The notes: generated from the sequence alone by a model not told the origin. A stretch of 64,000 nucleotides of DNA from Sapria himalayana (GCA_029783825.1 JAREIK010001328.1:303797-367796); one strand, 5' to 3'. Shown: positions 25,588-38,039, counted from the first letter of the stretch. Translations and numbers: made by a program.

Positions 25588-27449
25588 AAGATTTTATTAT
25601 TCTAATATAATATTTTAAATAACTAAAATAAAAAAATAATAAATTATATTACATCTTATTAATCAATGTATCTACCTACTCTGCATAAAGTATAATATAT
25701 CAATGCATTAACGTTGATTTCTCTCCCTCTGCTCCTCCAATCACTAACTTTGCTGCGTAAAAGCTGTCCGAGTCACGGTACATCATATCTATTGAAAATC
25801 CCATTACTTATACAAGCTCTATATGGGAAACAATGCGGTACCATATCTGTAAGAAATTTATACCACTCAGTCAAATCAAATTTAATAAAAAAAACTATAT
25901 TTTGACAAATATATATTACTGTAGTAAATATGTATATATATATATTAGCATTTCACTCATACATATATTACTACAGTATATGTACATATAAATTATAGTA
26001 TTAAGCGTACATATATACTATGTATATATGTACATAAAATACTGTAGTATTATATGTACGTATATATTGACTATATACATACGTATATACCACATTTGTT
26101 TCCATTGCTGCTGCTCCCACTGTCGCTCTCACTGCTACTGCTGCCATTGCTGCTGCCACTACTACTGCCGCTAGCATTGCCGCTGCTGCCGCTGGCGCTG
26201 CCACTACTGTCGCTATTGCCATTGCTGATATTGCCGATGCCACTAACACTATTGCTGCCTTGCTACTGCTACTGCTCCCACTGCCGCTATAGCGGCTGCT
26301 ACTGCTGCCACCACCGCTGCTGCTACTTCTACCACTGCTGCTACCACTGCTACTACCACTATCACTGCTGCTACTGCTGCTGCCATTGTTGCCGCTGCTG
26401 CAGCTATTGCTTGTGCTGCCACCTTTGCCAGTGCTATAGCTGCTGCCCCCTTTTTCGATGTTGTAGCTGCTGCTACCACTGCCGATGCTATAGCTGCTGC
26501 CACCTTTGCCAATGCTGTAGTTGCTGATGCCGTTGATGGTGCTGTAGCTGCTGCCATCACTGCCACCATTTGCTAGTGCTATAACTACTGTCATCATTGC
26601 CATTGCCGCTGCAGCTGGCACTGATGCCACTACGACCACTACAACCACCCCTGCCACTGATGACGCTGTTGCCACCGATGCCGCCACTGCCACTTATGCA
26701 ACCGCTGCCACCACTGGCGCCATACCCCCTGACTGCTGCCTCCGCTACAAGCCACTGCCATTGCTATGGCCACTACCACTACTGCCGCAACTGCCACTAC
26801 TACCACTATAGCCACCGCTATTGCCACTGCCGCTGCCCCTGCTGCCACTGCCGCTGCCCCTGCTGCCACTACCGCTGCCCCTGCTGCCACTGCCGCTGCC
26901 CCTGCTGCCACTGCCGCTGCCCCTGCTGCCACTGCCACTACTATCGTTTCTGCTGCTGCCATCACTACTGCTGCTGCTGCCGCTGCCGCTTCTTCCACTG
27001 TTGAATATAGCCTTTTACTTACCTTTATTAGTCTAAAACTTTATCCAAAAAATTCGGAGACACACAAACATATTCACAGATATATAAAAATATTTATTAT
27101 AGACATGAACAAACACAAATTAAAGTTGATTGTCATACAACTTTAACAAACACCCAAAAGATGTCCAGTAATTATGTTTAGAGATAAAGAGAGTGCAAAA
27201 AAGAAAATGTTTTAAGAATAATAAAGATAAAATAAGCTAGCCCTCTTTTTGAAAAACTTAAATCGGTAAATATGGGACCCATGCATTGGAAGGATCGTGG
27301 CAATGTCTGAATGTGCTTAATCAGAATTTTTGTGTCTCATATAATGAGTCCTGCAAAGATTCATAATTAAGTTAATCAGAAAAGCAAAGAACTAAACCAG
27401 AATAAAAAAATTGAAACCTTCAAAAAAAATATCATAATTATTTGCTACA
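25588..27449 (-). repeat. Right arm of the nested inverted repeat
   Basis: This is the reverse-complement counterpart of 19881-21165. It is about 0.58 kb longer, mostly because the GC-rich triplet tract is larger (26095-27000 against 20265-20650). Matching landmarks are ATTACATCTTATTAATCAAT (~25649), GTACATCATATCTATTG (~25778), TTACTGTAGTAAATATGT (~25916), ATATTCACAGATATATAAAA (~27071) and AAAGCAAAGAACTAAACCAG (~27382). Confidence 0.85.
26095..27000. repeat. GC-rich triplet minisatellite, right copy, with 21-bp units
   Basis: This is a degenerate CTGCCACTR triplet tract, the inverted, expanded counterpart of 20265-20650. At about 26825-26940 it is homogenised into at least five copies of a 21-bp unit (CTGCCACTGCCGCTGCCCCTG). 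Long open frames occur on both strands (A-A-A, S-S-S-G, L-P-L-P) simply because the unit is a multiple of three without stops; they are not credible genes. Confidence 0.92.
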
Positions 27450-27499
27450 GATAAACAAAAATAAATAACAGTTCAGAAATAATTCTCATACGAAATCAT

Positions 27500-27960
27500 C
27501 CTCATAATTTGTAGGGAATTCTAGCCTCTCCTATGAGGTTTCGCAGCGGGATCTCGGAATGCTATATGTTGCTTCATTGCCGCTAACTCTAACTCCATAT
27601 AGGACATCTACTGTTGCATTACATTCTTAATTTCTTTCATCTCATCATTAATTTCTTTAATTTCTTGCATTTCTTCCATCAAATTAGTATACTACTTATC
27701 CTTCTGTTCTTTAATTTCATATATTTCTTCCTTCAAATGAGATATCATCTCATTCTTCTATTCTTTAATTTCATATATCTATTCCTTCAAATGAGATATC
27801 TATTTCTTCCATCAAATTAGTATACTACTCATCCTTCTTTTTCATTTCGGTCTCCATAACTACAATATGTTCATTTGTTTCCATTGCTTGTTGTTTCAAT
27901 TTATATGGTGCTGTTTCTCATAAAATACTATGAAAAAAATTATGAGATATCTGAAATGAT
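27500..27960 (-). pseudogene. Degenerate coiled-coil ORF, possible CACTA second gene (C-terminal part)
   Basis: On the minus strand, a charged stretch rich in Glu, Lys and Met reads KLKQQAMETNEHIVVMETEM, then ISHLKEEIYEIKEQKDK, NLMEEMQEIKEINDEMKEIK, MSYMELELAAMKQHIAFRDP and AAKPHRRG. It is broken by several stops and at least one frameshift. Part is tandemly duplicated: CTTCCATCAAATTAGTATAC occurs at about 27677 and 27807. Long coiled coils ending in a short basic tail are typical of the second (TNPA-like/Ptta) protein of plant CACTA elements, but I see no domain signature here. Opposite orientation to TNP2 would imply convergent transcription. Confidence 0.5.
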
Positions 27961-28124
27961 TTCATCCAACACATGAATAATAAAAAAAATAGTCATATTT
28001 AAAGTTGAATCCACTTTTCCACCCATGTCAAGTAAAGAGAAAATAATGTAAACCTACAATATGATCAAAATAAATAATGATATTATGTAAAGAAGACAAC
28101 TCATTATTGTGGCATAGGAAAAGT

Positions 28125-28740
28125 TGAGAGAGCGAGAGAGAGGGAGAGGGAGAGATGGAGAGAGAGAGAGAGAGAGAAGGAGAGGGAGAGGGAGAGAGAG
28201 ATGGAGAGAAAGAGAGAGAGACAATTGGAGATAGTGAGAGAGAGAGATGGAGAGAGAGAGAGAGATGGAGAGAGAGAAAGATGGTAAGAGAGAGATGGTA
28301 AGAGAGAGAGATGGAGAGAGAGAGAGATGGAGGGAGAGAGAGAGATGGTAAGAGAGAGAGATGGAGAGAGAAGGATGTGAAGAGAGAGAGAGAGAGAGAG
28401 ATGGAGAGAGAAAAAGAATTGGAGAGAGAGAGAAATGGAGAGCTAGAGAGATGGAGAGAAAGTGAGAGAGAGAGCGAGAGAGAGATGGATAGAGAGGGAT
28501 AGAGAGATGGAGAGGGATAGAAAGATGGAGAGGGATAGAGAGATGGAGAGGGATAGAAAGATGGAGAGGGATAGAGAGATGGATACAGATATAGTGAGAG
28601 ATATAGAGAGAGAGATGGAGAGAAAGATATAGAGAGAGATGGAGAGGGAAATAGATTGAGAGAGAGAGAGATGGAGAGGGAGATAGATTGAGAGAGAGAG
28701 ATGGAGAGGGAGATAGATTGAGAGAGAATGAGAGAGAGTA
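28125..28740. repeat. Polypurine GA-rich tract
   Basis: About 600 bp of GAGAGAGATGGAGAG-type repeats (periods near 12-30 bp, with GATAGAGAGATGGAGAGG blocks) form an almost pure purine plus strand. It is the mirror-placed opposite-strand counterpart of the CT tract at 17127-17483. R-E-R-E open frames in it are artefacts. Confidence 0.93.
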
Positions 28741-30314
28741 ATAGAGTAATGCCTATTTATGAAAAAAAATGATGCAGCTAACTAATGAGTATTTTGTGAA
28801 AATTAGTAAGAGATCAAGCAAGACATTTCCAAGAAATGGTTGAACGGCAAAGGTCTAAAGAATTTATATAAGAAATTATGATAATGGATGAATTAAATCT
28901 TGAGGGAAAAGAATTAACTTATGCTTAGAAAAATAGTTGCATAATTTATAAACTATATAGTAATGTTTTAATAATTTCAAGCATCCCATTGAAGAAAAAG
29001 GACATGAAAAGTTTTTTAAGATTAACTCAAGCTAGTGTGATTGTTGCTCAATATACTACTAATATTGAGAACTTAGTAAAATTTGTTTTCTAAATTATGA
29101 ATAACAATGAAAAAAATTGACCTTTTTGGAAAATGGCTAAGAATTAATTCAGATGATATTTATGAAGCAATCATATATGAGAAAATTATTAATATAGCTT
29201 TAGAACTAGAGAAAGATAAAGTTTTGTAATTATTTAAGAACAAGGGCTGAGACAATCCAAGATAGTGAAATATGTGAAGATCATGTTAGTGAACTGAAGA
29301 GGTTTAGCACCTTTGACTCCAAGGATAGCTTGCAAGGTATGTGAAGGAATGTAATTGTGTCCCAAAGAGAATGATTTTTCAAACACCCACAATTTTATAG
29401 TTGTGATGCGAGAATTTATATATATTCTAGATTATCATTTTATAGATATTGATCATTTGGATTAATTATCAAAGTTTCTTCATTATCTAAGCTTACAATA
29501 AGTAAATAGTTTCTAGTGTTTACTCAAGTAAACAATTCAATGGTTAGCTTACAATAAGTAAATAGTATCAAGTCCATGGGTATACAATTTATGAGTTAAT
29601 GGCTATAGCGGTAATAAAATATGTTAGATCTACTCATCCATATAAGTGGAACATCTCAAACTCATCAAAAAATCATCGACATCAATTCATGTAGGAAATA
29701 ATGTATGTCAGAAGAGCTGGATATCTTATATATTTTAATCCAGTATGAATCATATCGATAATCAATGCTAGGGTATATATAAGAGACCCAATGTGGCATT
29801 TAATTAAACATGGTAATTAAAATATAGTCAAATATATACATGTATTTAAATGTCTTGTAAATTAGCATCTGTATACATAAAGCCTATTACATTTTAATTT
29901 GAACTAATTGAAAACCAATCAATAAATGTTTACAGATATTAATTTGACATTTACAGATATTAATGTGACTATACTTTATATTTATAGATATTAAATACAC
30001 TCTTACATTTTTATAAGAGCGTGTGTTTTTCCCTATACATAAAGCCATGTATAAAATATAGTTTACAGATATTAATTTTAAATTTGCTTATTGGGTAGGC
30101 ACAGCATTATGGAATAATAGATATTTTCATAATGCATATTTATTAGACATGTATTTCATAATGTTGAATTACGAATTTCAAATATACATTATTAAAATCC
30201 TATCATAAAGTCAATATATCTTTATTTGTGTAAAATATGTATATAATGTTTTTTGTATAATACAAATTATATCTGAAATACACATGTATATTGAATGTAT
30301 CTTATATAAAATTA

Positions 30315-30362
<48 letters not shown>

Positions 30363-30724
30363 TATATGTTGTTATATTTATATATAGTTATGTTTATGAA
30401 AACTATTTTCATAGTTATAGATATAATAAAATAAATTATATATTTATGTGTTATATACACACTACCCAAGACAAAACACCCATTTTGTGTTATATACGAT
30501 TAAGTTTATATATGCAATCCAAGTATAATTAAATTATCAGAATAGGTATTTAAAAAAAGTATACTTAAATTAAGTTTATATAAGCATACCTACTGCCCAA
30601 CACAACACAAAGGCATTAGGTATGTATTACAATAAGTATAATTAAATTAATGTATACGATTAAAGAAAAAAAATTTCAAAAAAAAATTAACAGAATCAAT
30701 ACGCATTAAGTTAATCAATGAGAA
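28741..30724. other. AT-rich CACTA interior, no gene recognised
   Basis: 28780-29400 has less repetitive composition and short readable stretches on the plus strand (for example HVSELKRFSTFDSKDSLQGM near 29285) but many stops and no family I recognise. 29400-30724 is AT-rich, with an AT run at 30317-30359 and loosely repeated TTAAGTTTATATAAGCA words at 30495-30590. Confidence 0.5.
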
Positions 30725-30956
30725 TTAGGATAGAAAACGTACCTCAAATCAATAACAAATTATAGCTTAATTCGAATATGTTTATGTTGTGTCGATGTCG
30801 AGAGAAGGATGGATGACTGCGGAGGAGTTGTTTCACTTATTCTTCGAAAATGTCGAGAGAAAGATGGGGGACTTAATCTAGACAAATTAAACATTAAATA
30901 ACAAATTATATATATTTCCAAAATATTTATATTTTTTATTATAAAAACATTAAATA

Positions 30957-31000
<44 letters not shown>

Positions 31001-33249
31001 CAAAAAGACTCATTTATTTTATTTACTATTAAAATTTTTTTAATTAAATTAATGTGCGTATAGCAAGGGACAAATTAAAAATAAACACCTTACAATTTTT
31101 TATTATAATATTAATTAACCAATAAATATATAAATAATTTAAAAAATATATGTTTAGCCTTATAAAAAAAATCAAATAGCGACAAAATTAACAAACTTCA
31201 TATAATAAGACATACATGAAAAGATGATTTGTCTTCTAGTCATTCTCCTAAGAGTTATAAAATATTCTTAATGTGAAAAAATATATAAAAATTTATATTT
31301 CATCGTTATAAATTTTTAAGAATTCATCATATTAATTTTTATGAAGATAATATGTAATAAATTTAAAGGCATAAATTTTCATATTATTTGATATCATTTA
31401 TAATTTTCAAAAATCAAAAAATTTCTTAAAGTGATAAGATAATTAAAAAAAATTATTGTAATTATTTTAATAAAGACTGAATGTTAAAAGCTAATAAAAA
31501 AAATATTACTCAATTATTTAATTCTTATAAATTTTAGTAGGGGCAAATATCTATGTATTTATTTTTAAATATTACTTTATTTTCTTTTATCTTTAATGAA
31601 AAAATTTATATTTTTATTATATTTCAAAATTATTAAATTTTTTATTAATTATTTTTTTTAAAGTTTCCTATAATCATAAATTTTTTTTATACTAATAATC
31701 ATATAAATATTTACTAGTTTATTCATCAATTCAGATATTTTATCATAAAATGAATTAATTTACATTTATATTAGTGGAATTTTTAATGTATGTTAATTTT
31801 ATTTTCAAAATATCGAAATAAATTATTATACTTATAGAATTAATTATTTAATGTTACTTTAATACAAATTTTAAAGTTTCTTAATTAAAAATTTTAGAAA
31901 ATTTGTTTTTATAATTTTTTAAAAAATTTATACATCATAAAAATCGATATTTTAGTCCTTATTAATATAATTTTTTTATATTTTGATATTTTTTAAATTA
32001 TTTATGCATAATATTAATTTTTTATGATTTTACAAGGAGAATGTAACTCTCAAGGATCGCTCATCTATAGACAATTAACATATATTTAATAAACAAAAAT
32101 AAATAAAATATTAAAACTAATAATAAATTAAAAAAATTAAATAATTAAATATTGGCTAGGGAAATTCTGTCGCTATGTTCGGGATTTAATTAACTATGAA
32201 AGTTCAGTCACTAAAACCGTCGCTATATTCTGAATTTATTTAGCTAGAGAAGTTTTCTCGCTAAATCTATTGATATATTCCAGATTTTATTAGTTAGAAA
32301 AGTTACGTTACTAAAATTTGTCACTATATTCAGGAAGTAATTGGCTATGGAGGTTTCATTGCTAAAATCCATCGCTATATTAAGTATCTAATTAGCAAGG
32401 GAAATGTCATCGCTAAATGCATAGCTACATTTTCGGGATGTAATTAGCTAAGGAAATTATGTCGCTAAAATCTGTCACTATGTTTAGAATGTAATTAACT
32501 ATGGAATTCCATAGCTAAAATCTATCGCTATGTAACGAATTTAATTGGCTAGGGAAATTCTGTCGCTACAACCATTGTGAATTTCAATATTTTATTAGGT
32601 AGAGAAATTTCGTCACTAAATTCATCACTAATTTCTTGATTTTATTAGCTATGAAAATTCAGTCACTAAATCTGTTGCTAATTTTCGCATTTAATTAGCT
32701 AGAAAAATTCCGTTGCTAAATCCGTCGCTAATTTCTAGATTTTATTAGCTAGAGAAATTCTGTCGCTAAATCCATTTTAATTTCTGGTTTTTATTAGCTA
32801 GGAAAATTATGTCGCTAAATTTTAAATTTTATTAGCTAGAGAAATTTCGTCACTAAATCCGTCGCTAAATCCCGGGCTTTTTTTGAGCAGAATTTATGAA
32901 ATGTTTCCATCGCTAAATCCATTACTAATTTTCCCACTTTTCTTGAGCGGAATTTACGAAAATTTTTAATCGCTAAATCCATCGCTAAATTCCCTGCTTT
33001 TCTTGAGTGACATTTATGAAAATTATCCGTCGCTAATCCGTAGCTAATCTGTTGCTAAATTCCACGTTTTTTTCTAATGTGGAATTTACGAAATTATTCC
33101 GTTACTAATCCATCGCTAATCCATAACAACTTTTTATTTTAAAGAAAAAATATAAATCCCTTTTTATTCCCTAACTAATCCCTCACAATTTAGCTAGGGA
33201 TTAATCCCTAGCTAAAATTCCCAAGCTAAATCAATATTTTCTTGTAGTG
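30725..33249 (-). repeat. Right long inverted arm of the CACTA element
   Basis: This is the reverse complement of the left arm. From the end inward it has the CACTACAAG terminus at 33249, subterminal repeats (about 32150-33220), GCTCATCTATAGACAATTAA (~32059), AAAATCGATATTTTAGTCCT (~31939), ATGATTTGTCTTCTAGTCAT (~31223), and the leader-like block at about 30740-30870 (minus strand ATTTGTTATTGATTTGAGGT). An AT run sits at 30958-30998. The presence of the leader-like block in both arms suggests that each end carries an inward promoter. Confidence 0.78.
32150..33220. repeat. CACTA subterminal repeats, right arm
   Basis: Repeated AATTCCGTCGCTAAATCCGT-type units, the reverse complement of the left-arm TTAGCGACGGA units, are spaced about 50-60 bp apart and separated by TTTATTAGCTAG. 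They are less uniform toward 32200-32550. They are presumed binding sites for the element's accessory protein, by analogy with En/Spm. Confidence 0.85.
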
Positions 33250-35277
33250 GATAGTCAGATAGTTAGACAGATAGAAAGATATAAAAATATAAAAATAGAA
33301 AGACAGATAGATAGAAAAACACATATACAAACATATAGATAGATAGATAGATTGATTGATAGTTAGATAGATTGATTAATAGATAGATAGACTGAGAGAA
33401 AGATAGATAGATATATAGACAAAAAGATAGATAGAAAGATAAATAGATAGCAAGATAGATAGATATATAGATAGATAGATGGATTGGTAGATAGAGACAC
33501 AAATAATGTAAAAAATAGATACATAGAAAAATAGATAGATAGATATATAGATACATAGACAGATTGATAGAAATATTGATAGATAGATTTATAGACAATT
33601 TGATAGATATATTGATAGATATATTGATATATATATTCTTAGATAAATAAATAGATAGATTGATATATAGATAGATAGATAGAAAGATAGATGGATGAAT
33701 AGACAAATAGATAGTCAGATAGATAAATATATAGATAAATATATAGACAGACAGATAGACATATATAAAGATAAATAGATATACAAATATATAAATAGAT
33801 ATATAGACGGTTAGATAGATAGAGAGATAGATAGAAATATAGATAAATAGAAAGATAGACAAAGAGACAGATAGATAAATAGATATTTAGATAGATAAAT
33901 AGATATTTAGATAGATAATTAGATTGAGAGACAAATTAAATGAAAGATTGATATAAAGATTTATATACATATTAATAGACATATTAATAGATAGATTTAA
34001 ACAAAGATAGAAAGTGAGATAGATAGACATATAAATAGAAATATATAAATAGATAGATAGAAAACTAGATATATAGAAAGTTTAATAGATAGATAAATAG
34101 ATAGATAGATAAATAGATAGTTTGATAAATTATTAGATAAAAGATAAATTAATAGATAGATAGAGAGATAGATAAAAAGTTAGATAGATAGATTTAAAGG
34201 TAAATATACAGATAGTTAAATTGATATATATATATATATAGACATAAATATAGATAGATAGATTAAAAAAACTGATCCAGAAATGCATCTTTCTATCGAT
34301 CTGACGGATACCTCTAGTATAGGAGCTATCTTGACTTCTTACTTAATATGCCTACTTTAAAAATGGTCAACAAAAGCAATCGCAACTCCTAGTCCTCACA
34401 GACTTGCAACCCTTATTCGTCCAATATCGGTTCATCACCCATATTTATTGAGAGATAGATAGATAGGTAAACAAATAGATATATAGATAGACAAAATGAT
34501 AATTTAAAAGATAGACAGAATGATAGATAGATAGACATATAGATTGATAGACAGAGAAATAGATAGAAATATAGATAGTCATGTAGTAAGATAAAAACAT
34601 ATACAGATAGAAATGTAGATAAATAAATAGATAGATAGATAAACAGATAGATAGATAGAAAGATAGATGGATATGCTAATAGATAGATAGATAAATAGAT
34701 AGATAGATTAAGAGATAGATAGATAGATAGACAAAAAGATAGACAAATTGATTGATTGATTGATAGACATATTGATAAAATGATTGATATACATATTGAT
34801 AGACATGTTGAATGATAGGTTGATAGACAGATAGATAGACAAATAAATAGATAGATAGACAGATAGATAGACAAATATATAGAAAAATATAAATATAGAT
34901 AGAGAGAGAGATAGATAGACAAATAGACATATAGATAGAAAGATATATAGATAGATAGTTGGATTAAAAAATTGATAGAAATATACAACGATAGGTTGAT
35001 AGATAGATTTGATATATAGATTGATAGTTAAAAAGATAGATAGATAGACAGAAAGTTAGATAAATAGATATATAGAAATATAGATACACAGATTGGTAGG
35101 TAGGAAGATAGATAGATAAATAAATAGTCAGATAGCTAGAATGATAGAAAGACATAAAGATATGCAGATAGAAAGATAGACAGATAGATAGACAGACATA
35201 TTTACAAATAGATAGATAGATTGATTGGTAGTTAAATTGATTAAATAATAGATAAATAGATTCAGAGAAATATAGAT

Positions 35278-35316
<39 letters not shown>

Positions 35317-37961
35317 AATAGATAGATAGAAAGACAAATAGATAGATCGATAGATAGATTAGTAGATATATACACAAATATTGTAAAAAATAGATAGACA
35401 GATAGATAAATAGATTGATAGATACATAGATACATAGACATATTGATAGAAAGATTGATAGATAGATTTATAGACAATCTAATAGATAGATTGATAGATA
35501 TATTGTTAGAAAAAGAAATAGATAGATTGATATATAGATATATAGATATATAGATATATAGATAGATAGATAGACAAATAGATAGTCAGATAGATAGATA
35601 GATATATAGACAAATAGATATATAGAAAGATAAATAGATAGATAGATATATATATATATATATATATATCAGTAGATATATACACAAATAATGTAAAAAA
35701 TAGATAGACAAATAGATATATAGATTGATAGATACATAGATACATAGGCAGATTGATAGAAAGATTGATAGATAGATTTATAGACAATTTAATAGATAGA
35801 TTGATATATATATTGTTTGACAAAAAATTGATAGATTGATATATAGATAGATAGATAGATGGATGGATAGATAGAAAATAGATAGTCAGATAGATTGATA
35901 GATGATAGCTAGACAGATAGATAGACAATAAAAGATAGATAGATAGATAGATATATAAATAGATATATAGACAGTTAGATAGATAGATAGATATATAGGT
36001 AGATAGATAAACAAATATATAGATAGACAGACAGATAGACAGATAAATAAATAAATAATTATTTAGAAAGATAAATAGATATATAGACATAGATTTATAG
36101 ATAGATAGAAAAATTGATTTAGATAGATAGACATATAGATACATAGATAGATAGATAAATTAACAAAAAGATAGATATATCGATAGATAGATAGATAGAC
36201 AGATAGATAGATTGATTGATTGATTTATTGATTGATAGGTGTATAGAATGTTACAGAGATAGATAAAAAGGTAGACAGATAGATAGACAAATTGATCGAT
36301 TGATTGATTACCAGATTGATCAACAGATTGATAAATAGATTAATAGGCAGATTGATAGACATATTGATAGATAGAGTGATAGATAGATAGTTAAAAAGAC
36401 AGATAGATAGACAGATAGATAAAGAGATAGATACATAAATTGATAGATAGATATAAAGATAGATAGAGAGATAGATAGAAAAAAGATAGTTAAATAGACA
36501 GATAGATATATACACAGATAGAAAAATAGATTCAAAGACAAATAGATAGATAGATAGATAGACAAATACATAGATAGATATATAGATAGATAGATAAACT
36601 AATATATTGATATATAGATAGATATACAGATACAATGTTAGATAAATAGATAGATAGATAGAGAAAAAATAGAAAGATAAATAAATAAATAAAAAGATAC
36701 ATAGACAAATAGATAGATAGATATACACAAAAATAGATAGATAGATAAATAGATGACAAAAAAATAAACAGATAGATAGCCAGAAAAAAAGATAGATATA
36801 TAAAAATGTAAATAGACACGTATTTATACAAATAGATTGATAAATACAAAGATAGATAGATAGAAAAATAGATTGACTAATAAATAGATAGATAGAGAGA
36901 GAGAGAGAGATAATAGATATATAAATAGATAGACATATAGATATATAGATAGATAAATAGATAAATAGCTAGATAATCTACAGATAAATAGAAAGATAGA
37001 TAGAAAGATAAAATGATAGAAAGATAGACAGATAGATGTACATAATGGTAGATAGATCGATTGACATATTGATAGATATTGATAGATAATAGATAGACAA
37101 ATAGATAAATAGATAAATAGTTATATAGATAGAGACACTGATAATTAGAAAGTTAAATAGATAGATATTAGAAAGAAAGATAGACAAATAGATATATAGA
37201 TATAAATAGATATATATATATATAGGTTGAAAGATATATAGACAGATAGATAAGTAGACATATATATATATATATATATACGGATTGATAGTAAATAGAT
37301 AGATAGCTAGATTGGTATGTATATTAATAGATGGACTAATAGATAGATTGATAGATTCATAAATAAATTGATAAAAAGATTAATAGATAGATTGATAGAT
37401 AGATAGACAGATAGATAGATATTTACTTACATAGAAAGATTTAAGATAGATTGATAGATAGTTAGATAATTAGATAGACAGATATATAGACAAATAGATA
37501 GAAAGATTGATATTCCCATTGATATACAGATAGATAGATAGAATGTTAGATAGATTGATTTCCAGATTGATAGATAGATTGATAGATGGTAGACAAATTT
37601 ATAAATAGATAGATAGATATATAGATAGTTATAAAGATATATAAAAGATAGATACATATACACAACTAAATAGATAGATAGTCAGATAAATAAATAAATA
37701 GATAGACATATTGGTAGAAATATTGATAGATATATATATATATTAATAGATAATAGACATATATAAACGCACATAGATAGAGAGATAGATAGATAGATAA
37801 ACAGATATAAATATAGATAGATAGATATAAATATAGATAAATGATAGAGAGATAGATAAATAAATAGATAGATAGATAGAGAAATAGACAGACAGACAGA
37901 TAGATAGACAGATAGATAGACATATAAATAAAAAGATAGATAGATTGATAGATAGATAGAT

Positions 37962-38039
<78 letters not shown>

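Larger units (their letters stand above)
19881..27449. mobile_element. Nested 7.6-kb inverted-repeat unit interrupting TNP2
   Basis: The sequence from 19881 (TGTAGCAAATAATTATGAT) is matched in reverse complement down from 27449. Arms of about 1.3 kb (19881-21165) and 1.9 kb (25588-27449) enclose a 4.4-kb loop. The left border coincides with the point where TNP2 homology stops. I see no transposase of its own, no obvious terminal motif and no clear target duplication. It could be a non-autonomous fold-back type insertion or an internal inverted duplication of the CACTA element. Confidence 0.6.
9594..33249 (+). mobile_element. Large CACTA (En/Spm) DNA transposon, degenerate, 23.7 kb
   Basis: The left end reads AACTACAAGAAATATCGATT (first base of CACTA changed). 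The right end on the minus strand reads CACTACAAGAAAATATTGAT, ending at 33249. Both carry dense subterminal TTAGCGACGGA-type repeats, and a TNP2-type transposase pseudogene lies between them on the plus strand, so the CACTA assignment is firm. The ends are unusual: homology in inverted orientation extends about 2.5 kb inward on both sides, while CACTA terminal inverted repeats are normally tens of bases. Flanks (TTT left, GAT right) show no matching 3-bp target duplication, so the two ends may not come from a single insertion. All coding content is broken; the copy is non-autonomous. Confidence 0.82.

Noticed and set aside
26001..27146. Ala-rich, Ser-rich and Leu/Pro-rich ORFs over the GC triplet tract, up to 230 codons
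   Set aside because: Open on both strands and in several frames, as expected for a triplet repeat; the inverted copy at 20.3 kb is not conserved in frame or length.
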